In this document: positions 60,640 to 64,000 of the stretch, piece by piece | Layout of the letters: every line of letters begins with the position of its first letter | Position numbering within the stretch: the stretch's first letter is position 1 | NCBI RefSeq assembly: GCF_017744835.1 | Contig: NZ_JAGIAM010000003.1 | Span: forward strand, 1 to 64,000 | Source of the DNA: Sphingomonas sp. | GTDB taxonomy: Bacteria > Pseudomonadota > Alphaproteobacteria > Sphingomonadales > Sphingomonadaceae | Reading direction: 5' to 3' | Length of the DNA: 64,000 nt | Translations under genes and position numbers: made by a program | The notes under the pieces: model-generated | Told to the model about the DNA's origin: nothing | What the model saw: only the letters and a program-made list of their open reading frames with translations | The model's database searches: none

Positions 60640-60665
60640 GTCACCCCGGCCTTGTGCCGGGGTCC
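60640..60665. repeat. Palindromic repeat after JAMM gene
   Basis: GTCACCCCGG-CCTTGTG-CCGGGGTCC is a variant of the short palindromes at 9624, 35612 and 50220. It is 18 nt after the JAMM gene stop and just before the ATPase gene. Confidence 0.7.
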
Positions 60666-60697
60666 ACCGGGACGCAGACCGTTAGCGGAGTGAAGCT

Positions 60698-61207
60698 TTG
60701 TTCGTGATGATTTCAGGGTGTTCGGGCGGGGGGAAGTCGACTCTGCTTTCGGAACTAGAACGGCGCGGGTACGCCGTTGTCGCGGAGCCCGGGCGGCGCA
60801 TCATCGCCGAGGCGCGTGCCGGAGATGGTCGCACGCTTCCATGGATCGATGCGGCTGCATTTGCTCGACGCGCCCTTGAGATGTCCGTCAGTGATTTCGA
60901 GGCGGCCCGCGGTCTCACTTTCTTTGACCGCGGCGTCGTGGACGCGGCGGTCGCGATCGTTGCGACCGGCGGTGACTATCCAGCGCCAGTAATCGATTCC
61001 ATCCGCTACGATCGGGTTTTCCTCGCGCCGCCATGGCCCGAGATTTATGTGAACGATGAAGACCGCCGGCACAGCTTGGACAAGGCTTTGCAGGACTATG
61101 GACGCGTGCAGCAGGCTTACCTGAACGCGGAGTATGCTCCCATAATGCTGCCGCGCGACACAGTATCGGCTCGTGCTGACTTTGTCCTGAGCCAGCTTCG
61201 GGTATAG
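60698..61207 (+). CDS. AAA-type ATPase/kinase-like P-loop protein
   Basis: A 169-residue P-loop protein with Walker A MISGCSGGGKSTLLSEL at the N-terminus and a YAVVAEPGRRIIAEA segment typical of the AAA_28-like (NadR/thymidylate-kinase-type) domain. FFDRGVVDAAV provides an acidic cluster. Such proteins may phosphorylate small molecules; the substrate is not known. The start TTG 60698 follows GGAG; ATG 60707 is an alternative. GC content and codon bias are already lower than in the rluD-rpoH block, so it may belong to the acquired segment with the reverse transcriptase. Confidence 0.78.
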   Translation: MFVMISGCSGGGKSTLLSELERRGYAVVAEPGRRIIAEARAGDGRTLPWIDAAAFARRALEMSVSDFEAARGLTFFDRGVVDAAVAIVATGGDYPAPVIDSIRYDRVFLAPPWPEIYVNDEDRRHSLDKALQDYGRVQQAYLNAEYAPIMLPRDTVSARADFVLSQLRV

Positions 61208-61547
61208 CGGATACGAGCGGCTCCGGGGTGTCTTGCTATCGATCTTAGTGGCTGCGCCTAATTGTCAGCGATGCTATTATTGGATGTGCGTGGCAGTTGG
61301 CGAGCTGTCTCGACTTTGAACACCAATATCGATTGACGCGGCAATGAAGTTGTTCCTATCCTGTTCGCGTTGATCTCTGGCAGGAAGCGCGGCTGGCGGG
61401 ATAACCGTCGAGAGCGAGCGAACCTGCTACGGCGAGGCGACGGCGCAAGTCGTCACCCCGATTGAGCGGCAAGGGCCGAAAGGTTCCGCTGCTGAGTTCA
61501 GCGCTCCGTCAGGCGGGTGAGGTTGATCGACAGGACCCCAAAGACGC
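61208..61547 (+). promoter_or_regulatory. Reverse-transcriptase leader with promoter and structured RNA candidate
   Basis: This 340-bp gap has a promoter-like TTGACG at 61333-61338 and TATCCT at 61357-61362. A ~185-nt leader before the reverse transcriptase follows. Within the leader, CGACG-GCGCAAGT-CGTC (61437-61454) and AGCGG-...-CCGCT (61466-61490) can form hairpins, with more G/C stems after them. Such leaders supply templates or partners in retrons and in several defence-associated reverse transcriptases. Homology to a known ncRNA could not be judged by eye. Confidence 0.5.
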
Positions 61548-62921
61548 TTGGCATCAGATCTTACAAGAGCGGTCCGGAACCTGAGGAACTTGGAACACGC
61601 GTGGGGCGTGATCCAACGAAACGGGCGCACATCGACATCCGAAGAGGTTCGGCTCGAATTGGAGGTTTTCGCCGAAGATGCGTCGGCCAAATTAAGATCG
61701 ATCCAATCTCGCCTCGGACACAATTCGTTCAAGTTTGAACCTGCTAAGGGTGTTCCCATTCCGAAGCTCGATGGGCGAGGAAAAAAGACTGGTAAGTTCA
61801 GACCGATAGTACTTGCGCCGGTTGAGAGCCGTGTCGTTCAGAGGGCGATTCTCAACGTGCTGCTCGATGTTCCTACACTGAAGCCGTTTGTTCAGACCCC
61901 TTACAGTTTCGGGGGCATCAGAGGCGAGCGCGGACGAAAAGTCGAGAGATTAGCCCGCTCCGAATCTATTTCGGCGGTACCGGCTGCGATCAAGGCGGTT
62001 CTCGACGAGATAGGCGCCGGAGCCAGATTTGTCGCAAGTGCCGATATCCGGTCATTCTTCACGCGAATCTCGAAGGACGCAGTCACTCAAATCATCGCGG
62101 CCGCCATCAATGATGGCGAGCTAATTGCGCTCTTTCGTCAAGCCATTGATGTTGAGCTATCCAATATGGCGCAGCTCAGAGATAAAGCGGTCGATTTCCC
62201 CATCGAGGATATTGGTGTCGCTCAAGGCAATTCCCTTTCGCCACTCCTCGGAAATATCGTTCTTGCCGACTTCGATCGGGAAATGAACGAGGGTGATTGT
62301 AGGTGCATTCGATATATCGACGATTTCATCATATTAGCGCCATCCAAGGCGGCTGCGACGGCGCGCCTTCGGAAAGCCGCGAATATGCTCAAGGCGCTCG
62401 GCATGGAGCTTTCTCCCGAGAAAAGCTCAAAGGGCGGCACATCAATCGACGATGGATTCGACTTTCTAGGTGTCAATCTTTGCCTCGGTGCGGTCCGACC
62501 GGGGGCGAAGGCCCAAGCCAAGATACTACGTTCCGTACAATTGGCTTTTGAGGAAAGTCTCAAAGCATTGCGTGGCATCCGACACGGCCAAACTCTCGAT
62601 CGCACAAGCTCGCTTTCAAGCACATTGAGGCGCGTTGACGGGATGATTGATGGCTGGGGAAAGCACTATTGGTTCTGCAATGATACGCAGGCTTTCTTAA
62701 ATCTAGACGTAAAGATAAGCGAAAGCATCCGCCGCTATCTCGGTGAATATACGGCAATCCGTGCCGAGACGGCTACGACAAGCCACCAGCGAATGCTGGG
62801 GATTTCTGAACTCCGCTACATCGCGCGCGAACCTTTCAATTTTCCGGCAATCGGCACGCGGCGGGCAGAGCGCGACAGGAAATTTGCCGCAACGCTTTCA
62901 TCGGCAGAGGGCCTATCTTAG
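61548..62921 (+). CDS. Standalone reverse transcriptase
   Basis: A 457-residue RNA-directed DNA polymerase. Motifs in order are GVPIPKLDGRGKKTGKFRPIVLA (finger/RT1-2), FVASADIRSFFTRIS (motif A, Asp166), VAQGNSLSPLLGNIVLADFD (motif B), CRCIRYIDDFIIL (motif C, YIDD 256-259) and FDFLGVNL. The C-terminal RVDGMIDGWGKHYWF resembles the maturase/thumb helix of group-II-intron-like enzymes. No HNH endonuclease or Cas1 fusion is present. No intron boundaries were recognised, so it is free-standing, like abortive-infection, retron or DRT enzymes. The TTG at 61548 lacks a strong ribosome-binding site, so the start may be later. GC is lower than in its neighbours, which suggests transfer. Confidence 0.9.
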   Translation: MASDLTRAVRNLRNLEHAWGVIQRNGRTSTSEEVRLELEVFAEDASAKLRSIQSRLGHNSFKFEPAKGVPIPKLDGRGKKTGKFRPIVLAPVESRVVQRAILNVLLDVPTLKPFVQTPYSFGGIRGERGRKVERLARSESISAVPAAIKAVLDEIGAGARFVASADIRSFFTRISKDAVTQIIAAAINDGELIALFRQAIDVELSNMAQLRDKAVDFPIEDIGVAQGNSLSPLLGNIVLADFDREMNEGDCRCIRYIDDFIILAPSKAAATARLRKAANMLKALGMELSPEKSSKGGTSIDDGFDFLGVNLCLGAVRPGAKAQAKILRSVQLAFEESLKALRGIRHGQTLDRTSSLSSTLRRVDGMIDGWGKHYWFCNDTQAFLNLDVKISESIRRYLGEYTAIRAETATTSHQRMLGISELRYIAREPFNFPAIGTRRAERDRKFAATLSSAEGLS

Positions 62922-63086
62922 ACGCAAGATGCATCCCCGGACTGAAAAGGGCGGCGAACAGGCGCACGGCCCTGGAGATAAGATGGGCCTTGGTTCTTAG
63001 CCCGCAAACGCCTTTGACGGCCCCCACCCGCAGCGCCTATCCTGCCCCCGCAGCGCAACCGCCGCGCGCGACCCGGATGACCACCC

Positions 63087-63578
63087 ATGACCCGGACCCA
63101 GGATCGCAGAACCCTCCTCGCCACCGGCGCCCTCGCGCTGGCCGGCGCCTCCGGCGCCGCGCTGGCCGGGCCGGCGCTCGCCGCTTCGCCGACGCCGCTG
63201 CGCCTCAGCGATGCCGAATGGCGGCGGCGGCTTTCGCCCCAGGCCTATGCGGTGCTGCGGCGGGGGGCGACCGAGCGGGCCTTCTCCAGTCCGCTCAATT
63301 CGGAGCATCGCAACGGCACCTTCCTGTGCGCCGGCTGCGCGCTGCCTCTGTTCGCCGCGCGCACCAAGTTCGACAGCGGCACCGGCTGGCCGAGCTTCTG
63401 GACGCATCTGCCCGACGCCGTCACGCAGAAGCGCGACACCAGCCTGTTCATGGTCCGCACCGAAGTCCGTTGCGCGCGCTGCGACGGGCATCTCGGTCAT
63501 GTCTTCAACGACGGCCCCAGGCCGACCGGGCTGCGCTATTGCATGAACGGCGCCGCGCTGCGCTTCGTGCCTGCCTAG
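63087..63578 (+). CDS. msrB: Exported methionine sulfoxide reductase B
   Basis: A 163-residue enzyme reducing methionine-R-sulfoxide. A twin-arginine-like leader (RRTLLATGALALAGASGAALAGPALAA) sends it to the periplasm. Two zinc CxxC pairs are present (FLCAGCALPL, VRCARCDGH). GTGWPSFW and the catalytic Cys in LRYCMNGAALRFVP are complete. It probably repairs oxidised envelope proteins. It stands alone after the reverse transcriptase and before a full copy of the dispersed 3' element. Confidence 0.94.
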   Translation: MTRTQDRRTLLATGALALAGASGAALAGPALAASPTPLRLSDAEWRRRLSPQAYAVLRRGATERAFSSPLNSEHRNGTFLCAGCALPLFAARTKFDSGTGWPSFWTHLPDAVTQKRDTSLFMVRTEVRCARCDGHLGHVFNDGPRPTGLRYCMNGAALRFVPA

Positions 63579-63604
63579 AGCGGCCGACGGCGGGCGACGG
63601 CGTC

Positions 63605-63860
63605 CTTGCAATGCAGGATTTCGCCTGCTTGGCTGGCAGTCCGCCGGCCGTGCCGACGGCGTTCTTTGAATCCGTGGAGCCCTGAGCCGGAACGCTCGAC
63701 TGCCTCGACTTGCTTGAAGTCCGAGGCTGGCTGGACAGCCGAAAACCCCGTGGAAGCTGTCGTGTTCGTCAACTTCCGCCGGTGCGCCCGACTGCGCTCA
63801 AGGAAATTTCCTTGCGCAGGAGCGCAACAACATTTCCGAAAACGCGGGAAAAGTGGGAAG
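63605..63860 (+). repeat. Dispersed 3'-end element, copy 3 (full length)
   Basis: From CTTGCAATGCAGGATTTCGC to AACGCGGGAAAAGTGGGAAG it follows the same block order as copy 1. Its final block lies 16 nt from the stop codon of the minus-strand gene at the window end, again placing the element downstream of, and antisense to, that gene. Confidence 0.75.
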
Positions 63861-63876
63861 CCAGGCGGGCCAAATC

Positions 63877-64000
63877 CTATTCCGCCGGTACGAGCTCCTT
63901 GAGCGGCACTTTGGTGTCGGCGAGCTTCGCTGTGTCGACGCCCGGGACGAGCAGCAGCTTGCGCCCCTGGACATAGTCCTTGGTGGCGTTGACGCAATCG
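63877..64000 (-). CDS. C-terminal fragment of an unidentified gene
   Basis: The minus strand reads ...DCVNATKDYVQGRKLLLVPG...KVPLKELVPAE and stops at TAG (63877-63879); the rest lies beyond the window. No family can be recognised from about 40 residues. It is kept because codon bias matches the chromosome, and because a full copy of the 3' element sits directly after it, as with other genes here. Confidence 0.5.
   Translation of the reverse strand, partial: DCVNATKDYVQGRKLLLVPGVDTAKLADTKVPLKELVPAE

Noticed and set aside
61208-62921. Group II intron around the reverse transcriptase
   Set aside because: No GUGYG 5' boundary, domain V stem or 3' AY end could be recognised, and the protein lacks an HNH domain; a standalone RT fits better, though a degenerate intron is not fully excluded.
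1-64000. tRNA genes or CRISPR array
   Set aside because: No cloverleaf with a GGTTCGA-type T-loop and no regularly spaced direct repeats were seen on either strand.

Overview
The window looks like a chromosomal segment of a Sphingomonas-like alphaproteobacterium (Sphingomonadaceae). The evidence is high GC, very large TonB-dependent receptors of the Xanthomonas/Caulobacter type, a SapC/cupin/flavin-halogenase block behind one receptor, many Tat-exported Gfo/Idh/MocA oxidoreductases, an ffs-dnaX-ybaB block, a deoxyhypusine-synthase-like gene beside ornithine decarboxylase, and abundant short palindromic intergenic repeats. All identifications are made by reading motifs; no database search was run.

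Layout. (1) 1-1110: the 3' end of a 5S rRNA gene (an rRNA operon lies to the left), then a scar in which the 5' piece of one gene is joined out of frame to the 3' piece of an adenylate-forming ligase. (2) 1.1-16.7 kb: a plant-polysaccharide (probably pectin-type) utilisation locus. It holds a TonB receptor, a six-hairpin-type glycosidase with a Tat oxidoreductase, and a divergent operon of a lactonase-like amidohydrolase, an MFS sugar transporter, a GH43 and a GH28 enzyme. The receptor and the operon have promoters of identical geometry, each with a similar TTCCA-N5-TGGAA-type palindrome 4 nt downstream. Inside this locus, 4.5-7.1 kb is a low-GC three-gene segment between two inverted copies of a ~160-bp repeat. 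(3) 17.6-24.5 kb: a second TonB receptor (LacI-like operator upstream) followed by SapC, a JmjC/cupin protein and a flavin-dependent halogenase. (4) 24.5-38.2 kb: small hypothetical proteins, an esterase, a lipoprotein, a YcbB-type L,D-transpeptidase, an FHS sugar transporter, an SGNH esterase, three Gfo/Idh/MocA oxidoreductases and a GH9-like hydrolase. (5) 38.4-50.9 kb: a hybrid kinase with an ethylene-receptor-like membrane domain, nadE/pncC, two more YkuD proteins, an HxlR/SDR pair, polyamine genes and a threonine-dehydratase operon with two tiny membrane proteins. (6) 51-60.7 kb: two overlapping cysteine desulfurases and a ferredoxin, the 4.5S RNA, a ParDE-type toxin-antitoxin pair, dnaX, ybaB, mtgA, rpoH, rluD and a JAMM protein. 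(7) 60.7-64 kb: an ATPase, a standalone reverse transcriptase with a structured leader, an exported MsrB and a gene cut by the window end.

The most unusual items are the standalone reverse transcriptase with a promoter-led ~190-nt leader; a dispersed element family (six copies here) that always lies 3' of a gene in the same relative orientation; a perfect three-way-junction palindrome at 47.4 kb; the shared promoter/operator architecture of the sugar locus; and the inverted-repeat-bounded segment at 4.5-7.1 kb.
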